Source of the DNA: JANQEU01 sp965228045
Lineage (GTDB): Bacteria > Bacteroidota > Bacteroidia > Cytophagales > Cyclobacteriaceae
Assembly (NCBI GenBank): GCA_965228045.1
Contig: OZ245789.1
Coordinates: forward strand, 806,001 to 870,000
DNA length: 64,000 nt
Direction of reading: 5' to 3'
A program made the translations under genes and the position numbers. The notes beneath the pieces are model-generated. The model saw only the letters and a list, made by a program, of their open reading frames with translations, did no database searches and was not told the origin of the DNA. Below, in pieces: positions 33,478 through 43,573 of this stretch; positions within the stretch are counted from its first letter, which is position 1, and every line of letters starts with the position of its first letter.

Positions 33478-35883
33478 ATGAGAAAAGTATTTACTTCAGT
33501 CTTACTAATAACGATTTTAGTAAGACTGTCATTGGGACAATCCTCGGATTATCTTACTTACCAATCTGTGATAAAGGATTCAGAGGGAAACCTACTGAAT
33601 AATGCCGCAGTGGGAGTAAGAATAGGGGTCATTCAGTCATCCACATCCGGAACGATCATTTATCAGGAGACCCACTCTGCTACAACGAACTCAAATGGGT
33701 TGATGACCATTGCTATTGGTTCCGGTTCGGCATCGACAGGGACATGGGCGAGTATAGATTGGTCAGCAGGGCCATATTTTATTTCCTCGGAGATTGATCC
33801 GGATGGGGGCACTTCTTATAGTATTTCCAACACCACACAGGTTCTATCTGTACCATTCGCGCTTTATGCTAAAAAAGCAGGTGAAGTTGATGGTGTACCC
33901 ACCAAATTAAGCGAATTGGAAAATGATGCCGGATACCTCACTTCACACAAGGATACAAGCAATGTGAATGAACTGCAGGTGTTGTCCATTAGCAACGATA
34001 CCATTTATCTCACAGATGGTGAATATGCAGTGTTACCGAAGACTTTTTCGGGTTCTTATAATGATTTGACAGATTTACCGGAGCATTTAGATACTGATTC
34101 TACAGACGATTTTTCCGGAGATTTCAATGACCTGTTCAATGTGCCACCTTCTGTTGGATTTTCAGGATTATGGAGCGACCTGGCTGAGACACCCACAACC
34201 ATTGAAGGCTATGGAATCACAGACGCTTTTAACGGACAATGGAGTAGTTTGGAAGGCATTCCGCTTACGATAGATTTTGATTCCACAGATAATTTTAGCG
34301 GATCATTTGATGAGCTCTCAGATGTTCCCACTGTAATCACTGACTTAATCGGAGGAGATTTTTCGTTCGAAGATCTATCCGAGACACCAACATCACTGGC
34401 GGGATACGGGATTACGGATGAAATATTTGATGGACAATGGAGCAGTTTGGAAGGCATTCCACTTACGATAGATTTTGATTCTACAGACAATTTTACCGGA
34501 TCATTTGATGAGCTCTCAGATGTGCCCACTGTAATCACTGACTTAATCGGAGGAGATTTTTCGTTCGGAGATCTGTCGGAAACGCCAACATCACTGGCGG
34601 GATACGGGATTACGGATGAAATATTTGATGGGCAATGGAGCAGTTTGGAGGGCATTCCACTTACGATAGATTTTGATTCTACAGATAATTTTAGCGGATC
34701 ATTTGGTGAGCTCTCAGATGTGCCCACTGTAATCACTGACTTAATCGGAGGAGATTTTTCGTTCGAAGATTTATCGGAAACGCCAACATCACTGGCAGGA
34801 TACGGGATTACGGATGAAATATTTGATGGACAATGGAGCAGTTTGGAAGGTATCCCGGTTACCATTGACCTTGATTCTACAGATAATTTTTCTGGTCATT
34901 GGGATGACCTGATAGGAGTTCCAAGTCTATTGGATCTGATAGGAGGTGCTGACGAAGTTTCATGGGATGCACTGGTGGATATTCCGGAAAATCTGGATTT
35001 GGATTATACAAATGATTTTTCCGGTAGTTGGTCCGATTTGACGGGTATACCTGAAACCATCGATTTTGACTCGACGGACAATTTCACTGGCAATTGGTCT
35101 GACTTGCAAGGCATTCCTGAGGACCTTGATCTGGATATCAATGACGATTTTGATGGGGAATGGAACAGCTTGAATGGCAGACCTGAACTCCTTGATTTGG
35201 ACTATACGGATGATTTTTCGGGAAATTGGTCCGATCTAGTTGGCATACCAGAGACAATTGATTTTGACTCAACGGACAATTTTAATGGAGATTACAATAG
35301 TCTGTCAAATCTTCCGAATTTGTTTTCAGGTAACTGGTCCGATTTGAATGGAATGCCGACTTACTTAGATACTGATTATAGGGATGACTTTGATGGAGAT
35401 TGGGCGGATTTAAATGGTGTTCCGCAGTATTTGGATACGGACTACAGGAATGATTTTTCCGGAAACTACAATGACCTAAGTAATCTACCAACTACCATTG
35501 CCTTCAAGGCTTACTTCCCACGCTTAACGGCGGCTGACGCAGGCAAAGGAGCGGTAACTTTGAATCCGATTTATGATACCGCTGAAGATGCTCTAAAGGA
35601 GAATATATATACGGTTCCGGAGGATGGATATTATTCCCTGGTTTTTCACGTTCGAAGTTCGGGTGGGCCAATTCAGTTAGAACTGATGGTCGATGGTGAA
35701 GCCAGAGGTTTCCATAGCTACGGAGGTGGCTCGGAAACGGTTAATATGTCCAGTACTTTCATGATTCCTCTGGTTCGGGGACAGAGATTAACTGTTGAAT
35801 TTAGTCAAAGTGGTGAAGGTCAGGTCAATGCAGGAAACGCCACGCAGGATATCTCCGGATTTTCCGGATTTTTGATGCGTTAA
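33478..35883 (+). CDS. Large secreted repeat protein with C1q-like C-terminus
   Basis: This 801-residue protein has a signal peptide (MRKVFTSVLLITILVRLSLG). An N-terminal domain (about 22-140) is typical of Bacteroidota fibre-like proteins (LTYQSVIKDSEGNLLNNAAV, then VLSVPFALYAKKA). A long repeat zone lies at about 145-675, first as three nearly identical 66-residue units and then as shorter units of the W-(S/A)-DL-x-GIPE-x-LD type. The last 125 residues look like a C1q/TNF-like globular head (YTVPEDGYYSLVFHV, then QRLTVEFSQ, then ISGFSGFLM). This stalk-and-head plan suggests a trimeric surface fibre or adhesin. No phage genes are near. The ATG directly follows the stop of the T9SS gene. Confidence 0.85.
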   Translation: MRKVFTSVLLITILVRLSLGQSSDYLTYQSVIKDSEGNLLNNAAVGVRIGVIQSSTSGTIIYQETHSATTNSNGLMTIAIGSGSASTGTWASIDWSAGPYFISSEIDPDGGTSYSISNTTQVLSVPFALYAKKAGEVDGVPTKLSELENDAGYLTSHKDTSNVNELQVLSISNDTIYLTDGEYAVLPKTFSGSYNDLTDLPEHLDTDSTDDFSGDFNDLFNVPPSVGFSGLWSDLAETPTTIEGYGITDAFNGQWSSLEGIPLTIDFDSTDNFSGSFDELSDVPTVITDLIGGDFSFEDLSETPTSLAGYGITDEIFDGQWSSLEGIPLTIDFDSTDNFTGSFDELSDVPTVITDLIGGDFSFGDLSETPTSLAGYGITDEIFDGQWSSLEGIPLTIDFDSTDNFSGSFGELSDVPTVITDLIGGDFSFEDLSETPTSLAGYGITDEIFDGQWSSLEGIPVTIDLDSTDNFSGHWDDLIGVPSLLDLIGGADEVSWDALVDIPENLDLDYTNDFSGSWSDLTGIPETIDFDSTDNFTGNWSDLQGIPEDLDLDINDDFDGEWNSLNGRPELLDLDYTDDFSGNWSDLVGIPETIDFDSTDNFNGDYNSLSNLPNLFSGNWSDLNGMPTYLDTDYRDDFDGDWADLNGVPQYLDTDYRNDFSGNYNDLSNLPTTIAFKAYFPRLTAADAGKGAVTLNPIYDTAEDALKENIYTVPEDGYYSLVFHVRSSGGPIQLELMVDGEARGFHSYGGGSETVNMSSTFMIPLVRGQRLTVEFSQSGEGQVNAGNATQDISGFSGFLMR
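34234..34827 (+). repeat. Three tandem 198-bp repeats inside the fibre gene
   Basis: Units begin at 34234, 34432 and 34630, each exactly 198 bp (66 codons), and a partial fourth begins at 34828. The copies differ at only a few bases. Each encodes GQWSSLEGIPLTIDFDSTDN, then the SDVPTVITDLIGGDFSF segment, then the SLAGYGITDE segment. Their in-frame identity implies recent expansion and likely length variation between strains. Confidence 0.9.
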
Positions 35884-35884
35884 A

Positions 35885-35972
35885 TCACTGAACCTCGAAT
35901 TGTATTTCACCTTCGAATGGATTTTGACTGATTTGATAACCATTTCCGGTTTGCGTCAAAACAATTTCTTTC
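35885..35972 (-). pseudogene. Remnant of a second GH31 gene 3' end
   Basis: Read on the minus strand, this stretch encodes KEIVLTQTGNGYQISQNPFE and a closing GEIQFEVQ with a stop. The intact GH31 gene at 41078-43468 ends KEIVLTQTGNGYEITDDPFE and GRVEFELE. A 37-bp block (35936-35972) is identical to 41129-41165. Nothing of GH31 is visible beyond 35972, so this is a broken end piece. Confidence 0.8.
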
Positions 35973-36266
35973 ACAAAAGACTTCGATGTTGGAGCAGAAG
36001 GTACAAATTCTGACGGCAGAAATTACACCGACCGATCTCGGGGGTACTTTGAGTTTACACTTAATCTAAAGACAAAAGGTTATACTGAGATTCGATTGGA
36101 ATTGAATGATGAAACCATAATCGGCACACATTATTATCCTTCTACAACTAATATTAGCCTTTCAAGTTCTTTTATCACTCAGATGTCAGCCGGGGACATT
36201 GTTCGGATTGATATGGTGAGTGGCGGAGCTTTACGTACGGGAAGTGTCTTTTCCGGGAAAAAATAG
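35973..36266 (+). pseudogene. Remnant of a C1q-like domain gene 3' end
   Basis: A plus-strand frame without a suitable start codon encodes a C1q-like tail: GYFEFTLNLKTKGYTEIRLE, then SSFITQMSAGDIVRIDMVSG, then GSVFSGKK and TAG at 36264. The pattern matches the C1q-like end of the 801-residue protein just upstream (same strand order, same closing F-S-G). It begins where the GH31 remnant ends. It is probably an orphaned 3' end left by recombination. Confidence 0.65.
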
Positions 36267-36564
36267 GTGAGCCCAGAAGTAATTACCTGATCTAGAGGGG
36301 AATTAACCTGGCTCTTATTCTGAATTGTTGAGTCTCACAATTCTCACCAGTTCGTGTACACGCCATGTCTTTTCTAAGATTAACCTCCGGACTGTTCACT
36401 TGAAAAGGAAGTTCATTTTACGGATCAGAAAATCGGAGATATTTCGGTGGTGTGGTAATGAAATTAAGGATCAAAGTATAGTCGGATTTTTTGTTTTGCT
36501 TTGAACGTAAAAAGGTTTCTGTTAATAATACATCATTCGATATATTTGGAAAAACGGCTGGCAA
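36267..36564. other. Non-coding gap upstream of the beta-helix gene
   Basis: There are about 300 bp without a convincing frame on either strand. The only signal I see is TATATTTG at 36541-36548, a match to the TAnnTTTG -7 element, 16 bp before the TTG start of the next gene; no clear -33 TTG accompanies it. Confidence 0.4.
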
Positions 36565-39500
36565 TTGAAAAAGTATATTTTCATAACCTTATATTTTCAA
36601 ACTGCTATCTCATCATTTTCACAGAGTACAATATTTGTGGATAAGGATGCGGTTGGAGCGAATAACGGATCTAGTTGGACAAATGCCTACTCTGATCTAA
36701 GCGATGCTCTTAACTATGCCACTGATGGTGATCAGATTTGGATAGCCTCCGGGACGTATTACCCTGGAGGCTCCGCTCCAAAAAGGGACACGTCATTCTA
36801 TATTCAGGTTACTAACTTATCCATTTATGGAGGATTTTCCGGGGTAGAAACTGACATCACACAGAGGGCAATCATAAATAATGAAACTATCCTTTCAGGA
36901 GATATTGGATCGGAACAGGATACTAGTGATAATGTTTATCATGTAGTAGTAAATGATACTAATCGAGTTACATCAATTGACGGTATTTCTGTAAAATATG
37001 GAAATGCGAACGACGATGAACACTATTATGGTGGAGGAATTGTGAATTATGGGATGCTGACGTTAAAGAATGATTCGGTCAGCGAAAACTTTGCAAGAAA
37101 GGCCGGGGGTGGTTTGTATTCGGAGGGTCCATTAATAGTGGATTCTTCATATTTCAGATCTAACGGAGTTATAGATAGAATCGTGAATGATAGTGATGGT
37201 GGATCGGGATTATGGATCAGTGAAAAGTCGGAATTGTCAAATTCTCATTTTTTTGAAAATAACATAACGTCATTTTCAAACTCAAACGCCGGTTATTCAG
37301 CCATTTTTGCAATGGATTCATTGAAATCAATAGGATTAAAAATTTATAATAACGCTTCAAGGGGTATTCAGTTTTTGAGGCCGGGAGAGGTAATTATTAA
37401 GAAAACACTTGTTGACCGCAATGAAAGTGTTGGTATATATATCAATTCAGGTGGACAAGCCGATTCAATAGTTATTTTACAGTCGTCAATCGTTAGGAAT
37501 GGATATCATGGAATAGAGTTAGGCTATAATGCAGGGTATGATGTCTTCATTATCAGTTCCACAATTTCTGAAAATGGTTATGATGGAATTAGGGGCTATT
37601 CCAATCAATGGGGCTATTTACTGAATAGCACTCTGGTGAATAACAAGGAATCAAATATTAATTTCTTTTCTTACTTTCTTCTTTCCAATAATATTTTTCA
37701 AAATGAAATTGGAGTGAATATTTCAGCAGGAAATTTCTTATCAGATGGATATAATATTATAAACGACAATGGAATCAGACAATTTGATTATCGACCAGGT
37801 GACATCTTTGGTGATCCACAAAATATGATAAAACCTGGTTCGGAGTATGAAAGATTCGATGATGCGATTGATATAGGTGTTCATGAATTAAATGACAATA
37901 TTGGTGATTTGCCAGTACATCCGTTAAAGTACGCCAGTATTGCTGTAAACAAGGGATCTTTGACAAGTGTACTTGAGGATTTTGGGGTTACTGTAGATCA
38001 AGCGGGAAGCCCATTTATTGATGCTCCCGATATTGGTGCTTTCGAGAGTCCAGTTACTGTAGAACAGATATCTACAAGCGAGCTAAAAATCCATGGGTTT
38101 GAACAATTTGTAAATTCAAACGTGACTTTGTCAAGATCGATGGATGGAATTAATTATTCGGAAATTGGAACTTTCCCATCGTCACAGCAAGACTTTCTTG
38201 ATATCAATCTGGAAATAAACACCGGTTACTACTATTCCGCTAATATTGATTTTGGAAGCGATAGTCTCTTATCATATACAACTTTTGGGAGAACCCTACC
38301 GGAATTACCTTCAGCTCCGGAACAGTTTACTTTGGACCCTGCTTCACCAGTAAGGATAAATTTATCTTGGAAGGATAATTCTTCATTATCAGATTCTATA
38401 GATGGTTTTGTCATAGAAAGATCGTACCAGGATGAAAATAATTATATTGATCTAGCTGACGTACCCGCTGGTATAAATTTCTTTAGTGATGCTAGTATAG
38501 AGGATGCCGGAAGGTATTATTATCGGATATATTCATATAATGAAGTAGGCAATTCGCATTATGCAACGGCCAATGATGAACCTCTTGCCATGGATACTGT
38601 GTACGTAAAAGAGGACGGAATTCCATGCTGCTACGGTCAAAGCTGGGAATCTGCATTAAATAGTATATGGAATGGATTGACCGCAGCTGGAGAAGGGAAT
38701 ATGGTATGGGTAGCGGAAGGTACCTATAATGTTGGCGGTGATTATGGTATACAAATCTCGAAATCTGGCCAAAAGTTATACGGAGGATTTTCCGGAAATG
38801 AGACCAGTCTTGATCAACGTGATCCTGTAAATAACAGAACCATAATAACCGCTGAGGCCGGTTCCGAAAGTGATCATACAGATAACTGGGAGCGAATCTT
38901 TTGGATTTACGGAGATTCTAATAAGACCTTAATAGATGGATTTGTAATCGAAGGCAATTATTCTTCGAACTTTTGGAAATCAGCTATGGAAATTACCGGT
39001 AACGCTGATATTCACTTTAATAACATGGTATTTGAAAATAATGTAGCTCCATCTGGAGCCGCATGTATTTTTCAGACGGGAGAAGGTGAAATCAAGATCA
39101 CCAATTCAGTATTCAAAAATAATTTTAACCCGGATATCAATGGATCACCTAATGATTGCATTATTAGGACATATTTGACAAGTCATAATAAAAAGCGATC
39201 TAATCTCACTATTGATAATACTTCATTCTATTCGAATGAAATCGAGACAGACAAATTTGAATCTGCAATTATTTCATTACGATCAGGCGATCTAAGAGTT
39301 GAAAATTCAAGTTTTTATGACAACGAAGGAGGGATTGTTTACACTGACGGAACATCAAGTACGGAAATTAGAAATTCGTCAATTTATAATAATCTAGGCG
39401 ATAGTGAAGTAATTCTTGGCAACTCCAACCTGTCAGCTACAATAGTTAATTCCACAATATCTGGGAATGAAGGAACGGGCGCCTATATTACCACACGATT

Positions 39501-41064
39501 ATCGGATCCTCCGATAGTTTTGAATTCTACCATCGTGGGAAATCTGAAAGGTCTTCTTGCACCTGGGCCGGTAGACGTAGGGAATAGCATAATAGCCCTA
39601 AATGATGAGGATGTATTCTACTATTCAGACCAGGGTATAAGGGTGAATTCCCTGGGGAATAATATTATTGGTTTTATCGATGAGTCATTTATTTCTTCTA
39701 GTCAAACCGATCTATTTGGGTCTTTATCAAATCCTTTGGACCCCTTATTGTTTGAACTTTCTGATAATGGAGGGTTGACTAAAACACACGCTTTAATGGC
39801 TCAGAGTCCCGCCGTGGATGCCGGAGGAATTTCTGAATTTCGAGGGGAACAAATTTTACTTGACCAAAGAGGAGAAAGTCCAGTGGGTACTCCTGATATT
39901 GGCTCCTACCAATCTGCTTTTACAAAACCTTTAGTGCAGAATCCTATTGCCGATCAGGAAGGTGAGGAATCTATTAAATTCGAATTGGATTTGCATGACG
40001 ACCTATTTTTTGATGCAGGGAATGACTTAAGTGACTACTCGGTTCTCCTTTCTGATAATTCCGCTTTACCGGAGTGGCTAGTTTACGATATTTCCAATAA
40101 AACTTTAAGGGGTACACCATCCTCTGCTGATGTGGGATCTTACTCAATCAAAGTAAGTGCATCAGATGAGTACTATACGATATCGGATGTTTTTGAACTT
40201 AAAATTGTAGGGATAAATGACTCACCGGAATTAATTACTCCTATTGAAGATTTTGGTACGTTGGAAGATTCGGAGCTAAGATTTGTAATCTCTTCAGAGG
40301 CATTTCAAGATCCTGATGGGGATGAGATCCAATTTGAAATAGAAATGAGTGACGGTTTCGATTTTCCGGAATGGCTGACTTTTTCAAAATCAGATTCACT
40401 GCTTCATGGGATTCCTGGAAACTCGGATGTTGGGAAATATGGTTTAAAGGTAGTTGCCTCAGATGCGGAATTCTCCGTTTTTGACCAGTTTACTTTGACC
40501 GTAACTAATGTCAATGATCCACCAATAGCTCTTGAAGATGAACTATTTTTGGAATTAAAGGTTGATTCCGTTCTTCATATCATACTCAATGAAATATTTT
40601 TAGAAATTGATTCCAACGATTCCTTGACATATACTGGAGATTTACCGTCCTGGCTAATGCTAGATAATGCGGAATTGTTTGGTGTACCGTCTATTTCTGA
40701 TATAGGTAATTGGAATTTTAATATTCAAGCATTCGATATTTCAGGGGAAAGCGCGGAGATTTCTGTTACCCTGAATGTTTTGAATAAAGAATCCATTATT
40801 GAAACGGGTTTAGAGCATAGCCAGTTTCTTATATACCCTGTTCCTGCCACGGATTTTATTAGAGTACAGAGTAAATATCTGCAATGTGAATTCGATGTTT
40901 ATCTATTTAATAGCAATGGTAGAATGGTGATGGAAGAAAGCTTCAATAATAATTCAGGAAAATATCTGGAAATAGACATTCGAGGGTTGACACCCGGCCA
41001 ATATTTCATTCTTATTGACACGGAAAACACACCTTTTAGTGTTTCGAAAATATTTGTAAAATAA
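36565..41064 (+). CDS. Giant beta-helix surface protein with T9SS signal
   Basis: This 1499-residue secreted protein starts at TTG 36565 with a signal peptide (MKKYIFITLYFQTAISSFSQ). It has two similar halves. Each opens with the TIFVDKDAVGANNGSSWTNA or TVYVKEDGIPCCYGQSWESA type start, then a right-handed beta-helix with many N-S-T-I turns, and closes with a choice-of-anchor-Q type end (DAPDIGAFES at about 490, GTPDIGSYQS at about 1112). A fibronectin III domain (about 579-670) sits between them. Three cadherin-like/putative Ig domains follow (about 1120-1410), then a T9SS sorting domain (about 1415-1499, FLIYPVPATDFIRV). It is probably cell-surface anchored and may bind or process polysaccharide; no catalytic residues were identified. 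It ends 13 bp from the convergent GH31 stop. Confidence 0.88.
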   Translation: MKKYIFITLYFQTAISSFSQSTIFVDKDAVGANNGSSWTNAYSDLSDALNYATDGDQIWIASGTYYPGGSAPKRDTSFYIQVTNLSIYGGFSGVETDITQRAIINNETILSGDIGSEQDTSDNVYHVVVNDTNRVTSIDGISVKYGNANDDEHYYGGGIVNYGMLTLKNDSVSENFARKAGGGLYSEGPLIVDSSYFRSNGVIDRIVNDSDGGSGLWISEKSELSNSHFFENNITSFSNSNAGYSAIFAMDSLKSIGLKIYNNASRGIQFLRPGEVIIKKTLVDRNESVGIYINSGGQADSIVILQSSIVRNGYHGIELGYNAGYDVFIISSTISENGYDGIRGYSNQWGYLLNSTLVNNKESNINFFSYFLLSNNIFQNEIGVNISAGNFLSDGYNIINDNGIRQFDYRPGDIFGDPQNMIKPGSEYERFDDAIDIGVHELNDNIGDLPVHPLKYASIAVNKGSLTSVLEDFGVTVDQAGSPFIDAPDIGAFESPVTVEQISTSELKIHGFEQFVNSNVTLSRSMDGINYSEIGTFPSSQQDFLDINLEINTGYYYSANIDFGSDSLLSYTTFGRTLPELPSAPEQFTLDPASPVRINLSWKDNSSLSDSIDGFVIERSYQDENNYIDLADVPAGINFFSDASIEDAGRYYYRIYSYNEVGNSHYATANDEPLAMDTVYVKEDGIPCCYGQSWESALNSIWNGLTAAGEGNMVWVAEGTYNVGGDYGIQISKSGQKLYGGFSGNETSLDQRDPVNNRTIITAEAGSESDHTDNWERIFWIYGDSNKTLIDGFVIEGNYSSNFWKSAMEITGNADIHFNNMVFENNVAPSGAACIFQTGEGEIKITNSVFKNNFNPDINGSPNDCIIRTYLTSHNKKRSNLTIDNTSFYSNEIETDKFESAIISLRSGDLRVENSSFYDNEGGIVYTDGTSSTEIRNSSIYNNLGDSEVILGNSNLSATIVNSTISGNEGTGAYITTRLSDPPIVLNSTIVGNLKGLLAPGPVDVGNSIIALNDEDVFYYSDQGIRVNSLGNNIIGFIDESFISSSQTDLFGSLSNPLDPLLFELSDNGGLTKTHALMAQSPAVDAGGISEFRGEQILLDQRGESPVGTPDIGSYQSAFTKPLVQNPIADQEGEESIKFELDLHDDLFFDAGNDLSDYSVLLSDNSALPEWLVYDISNKTLRGTPSSADVGSYSIKVSASDEYYTISDVFELKIVGINDSPELITPIEDFGTLEDSELRFVISSEAFQDPDGDEIQFEIEMSDGFDFPEWLTFSKSDSLLHGIPGNSDVGKYGLKVVASDAEFSVFDQFTLTVTNVNDPPIALEDELFLELKVDSVLHIILNEIFLEIDSNDSLTYTGDLPSWLMLDNAELFGVPSISDIGNWNFNIQAFDISGESAEISVTLNVLNKESIIETGLEHSQFLIYPVPATDFIRVQSKYLQCEFDVYLFNSNGRMVMEESFNNNSGKYLEIDIRGLTPGQYFILIDTENTPFSVSKIFVK

Positions 41065-41077
41065 GATATTACTTCTG

Positions 41078-43468
41078 TTACTCCAGCTCAAATTCCACTC
41101 GTCCCTCGAAGGGATCGTCAGTTATTTCATAACCATTTCCGGTTTGCGTCAAAACAATTTCTTTCCATGACTCCGCTTCAGGTAAATACAATTTACCAGT
41201 AGCCTGATCTGCTTTCCCGTAAATACGCAGTGTTATATTGGACCAATCCATATTTCGGGTGGTTTGCGCAAGAGCGATATGAGGGATAACCGATCCTTCT
41301 TTCACAAGAGCCACGATAGGGACATCACCCGCCCCTATGATATGCCATCCGCCGGAATACGTCTTTCCGGATTGATAGTCAATCCAGTTTCCGGGAGGCA
41401 GATAGACATCTCTTTCACTCACCTCTTCAAACAGGGGAGCGACCAGCATATCCGATCCAAACAAGTACTGATCATCGATCAACCAGGAACCCGGATCGTC
41501 AGGGTACTCTACAAACAGGGCTCTTAACATTGGCAGGCCATTTTCACTGGAATGCTTGGCCTGGGCATAGATATAAGGCATCAATTCATATCGCATATTG
41601 TCAGCTTTCCGGAAGACATCCATAAAATCTTTGCCATATTCCCATGGTTCCGTAGGAGGATTTCCGTGGCTACGCACGTGAGAAGTCAGCATGCCAAAAG
41701 GAGTCCATCTTCTGTAGACATCTTCTGGCGCAGCCGTGACAAAACCCCCAATGTCATGTGACCAGAAAGTAAATCCGCACAAACCGAGGGAAAGGCCACC
41801 GCGTAGCGTAGCCGACATTGCCGTATTTGAAGTGGCAGCATCACCTCCCCAGTGAACTGGATACCTTTGGCTTCCGGCCCACGTACTTCTGGCCCAGATG
41901 AAAGGGTATCCCGTTATGTCTTCGGTGATGTCAGCCACCGTTTTATTGTAGCGAAGAGGATAGAGGTTATGCTCATAGAAACCTGTTTTTCCGTTCGAAT
42001 ACAGACCATTAGCGGGGGCAGCTTCTCCAAAATCAACTTTAATTGCTCCGACGCCGAGGTCCATGAGCCCTGCAATTTTATCCTGGTACCATTTTACAGC
42101 ATCCGGATTCGTAAAGTCCACAACTGCGTCCTCATAAGGAATGTTACCTTTTCTGTCTCTGACCACCAGATCGTTTTCCACTAACTCGGGGAACAACGTA
42201 TTTTTCGGAGTGAAGTAAGGCAATTGCCAAAGCGAAATCTTAAAACCCTGCTCATCAAATTCCTTAATCATTCGTTCCGGATCAGGAAATCTATCTTGCG
42301 GAAATGTATAATCGTTGCGCCAGTCAATACCGAACCAACCTGTATCAAAGTGAAGGACATCGGCAGGAATTTTATTATCCCTGAGTTGCTTAATTACCCT
42401 CTTACCATCCTCCTCAGAAAAATACGTGATTCTACTCATCCAAAAACCAAATGACCATAGAGGTGGCATAGCGGCTTTACCCGTGACTTCAGTGTATTCA
42501 TCCAGGATGTCTTTTGGTTCACCTAAAAAGAAGAATAAGTCCAGCTCATCATCTCCAATCATCATGCTGTTCACCGGTGTATAGTATTTTCCAAAGTCTA
42601 CGGTGATTGGAGAGGAATGGTGCATGAATACCCCATAGCCACGGCTGCTCATGTAAAAGGGAATGGGCTTATACATTGTTTCATTTTGGGTGCCATTGGC
42701 ATCATCCGTCCATAGGATGACCTTGCTCCCTCGTTTATTGAAATTTGTGAAAGACTCTCCGCAGCCAAATATTTTTTCTCCCGGTGAAAGCGAGAATACG
42801 GCATTCATGCTCCTGGAGTAGTCTTCTGCCCTCCTTATATAAGAAAATGGAGTTACCGGAGTAAAGGTATTTCGGACGTCGCTGTTGTGGACTGTACTGG
42901 TTAGAAGCTTGCCTTGCGCATCATACAGGTAAACATGCCATGGTTTATTGGTGATTACGACCTTGCCATAATCACTTACGTAGGTATGGCCGTCATTCGT
43001 CATTGAGTAGGTCCACTGACTACTATTGTCCGGGACAGTTCCATTTGCAAGCATGATGGAAGATTCTTCCGGATCAAACTGTGGTCCGGATGTGAGTTTT
43101 ATTCTTACCGTCCTTTCGGAAATGAATTGAATTGAAAATGGATGTTCTGGAGATGCCTCATACTCTGTTCCAGGAAACTCGTTTGGATTCTGAGGACTCA
43201 GTCGGGCCAGCATATTGTCAAAAGCCTGAGCCGTTTGAAAACCATACCGAATAAATTTTACTTTACCCGTAGCCGATTCCGGATCAAACTCTGTCAGTTC
43301 ATCCGCCACGAAATGTGTATTCCTGAAATCTTCAAAGTCACTACTGATATCAGGAGGTTCGTTGAGCATGCCAGCATTTTGCAGTTGAGCTTTCGCAGCA
43401 AAGCTTGTCATGACAAAAATCACAATCAGATTAAAAAATATGCTGTGGGGTTTCTTGTTGGTTTTCAT
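41078..43468 (-). CDS. GH31 glycoside hydrolase, alpha-xylosidase-like, exported
   Basis: This 796-residue exported enzyme has a signal peptide (MKTNKKPHSIFFNLIVIFVM, cut after AKA). A galactose-mutarotase-like N-domain follows, then the GH31 barrel. The nucleophile lies in GVGAIKVDFGEAAP (Asp at about 479) and the acid/base in RYPVHWGGDA (Asp at about 541). The KVDFGE form and the PLWSFGFWMSRITYFSEED segment are closest to the YicI alpha-xylosidase branch rather than alpha-glucosidases. It probably removes alpha-linked xylose (or glucose) from oligosaccharides in the periplasm or at the cell surface. ATG 43468 is preferred to GTG 43474. It is divergent from the carboxylesterase across 145 bp. 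A broken copy of its 3' end lies at 35885. Confidence 0.92.
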   Translation of the reverse strand: MKTNKKPHSIFFNLIVIFVMTSFAAKAQLQNAGMLNEPPDISSDFEDFRNTHFVADELTEFDPESATGKVKFIRYGFQTAQAFDNMLARLSPQNPNEFPGTEYEASPEHPFSIQFISERTVRIKLTSGPQFDPEESSIMLANGTVPDNSSQWTYSMTNDGHTYVSDYGKVVITNKPWHVYLYDAQGKLLTSTVHNSDVRNTFTPVTPFSYIRRAEDYSRSMNAVFSLSPGEKIFGCGESFTNFNKRGSKVILWTDDANGTQNETMYKPIPFYMSSRGYGVFMHHSSPITVDFGKYYTPVNSMMIGDDELDLFFFLGEPKDILDEYTEVTGKAAMPPLWSFGFWMSRITYFSEEDGKRVIKQLRDNKIPADVLHFDTGWFGIDWRNDYTFPQDRFPDPERMIKEFDEQGFKISLWQLPYFTPKNTLFPELVENDLVVRDRKGNIPYEDAVVDFTNPDAVKWYQDKIAGLMDLGVGAIKVDFGEAAPANGLYSNGKTGFYEHNLYPLRYNKTVADITEDITGYPFIWARSTWAGSQRYPVHWGGDAATSNTAMSATLRGGLSLGLCGFTFWSHDIGGFVTAAPEDVYRRWTPFGMLTSHVRSHGNPPTEPWEYGKDFMDVFRKADNMRYELMPYIYAQAKHSSENGLPMLRALFVEYPDDPGSWLIDDQYLFGSDMLVAPLFEEVSERDVYLPPGNWIDYQSGKTYSGGWHIIGAGDVPIVALVKEGSVIPHIALAQTTRNMDWSNITLRIYGKADQATGKLYLPEAESWKEIVLTQTGNGYEITDDPFEGRVEFELE

Positions 43469-43573
43469 GATCACTTAGTAGCTATTCTGAATTTCAATTT
43501 AGTTCACCAATCAAGATCGTGGCTTGAAAAATATTCTAACCCACCATGTCTTTTATGTCTGTTCTGAATTTCG

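Noticed and set aside
34234..34827. CRISPR array
   Set aside because: The repeats are 198 bp, directly adjacent without spacers, and in frame with a coding sequence.
34209..34865. Long minus-strand frame of 218 codons across the tandem repeats
   Set aside because: It is open only because the 198-bp repeat lacks stops in that frame; it is repetitive antisense of the fibre gene and has no protein-like features.
33478..35883. Phage tail fibre or prophage
   Set aside because: The repeat text resembles fibre proteins, but there is a signal peptide and no phage structural, lysis or integrase gene nearby.
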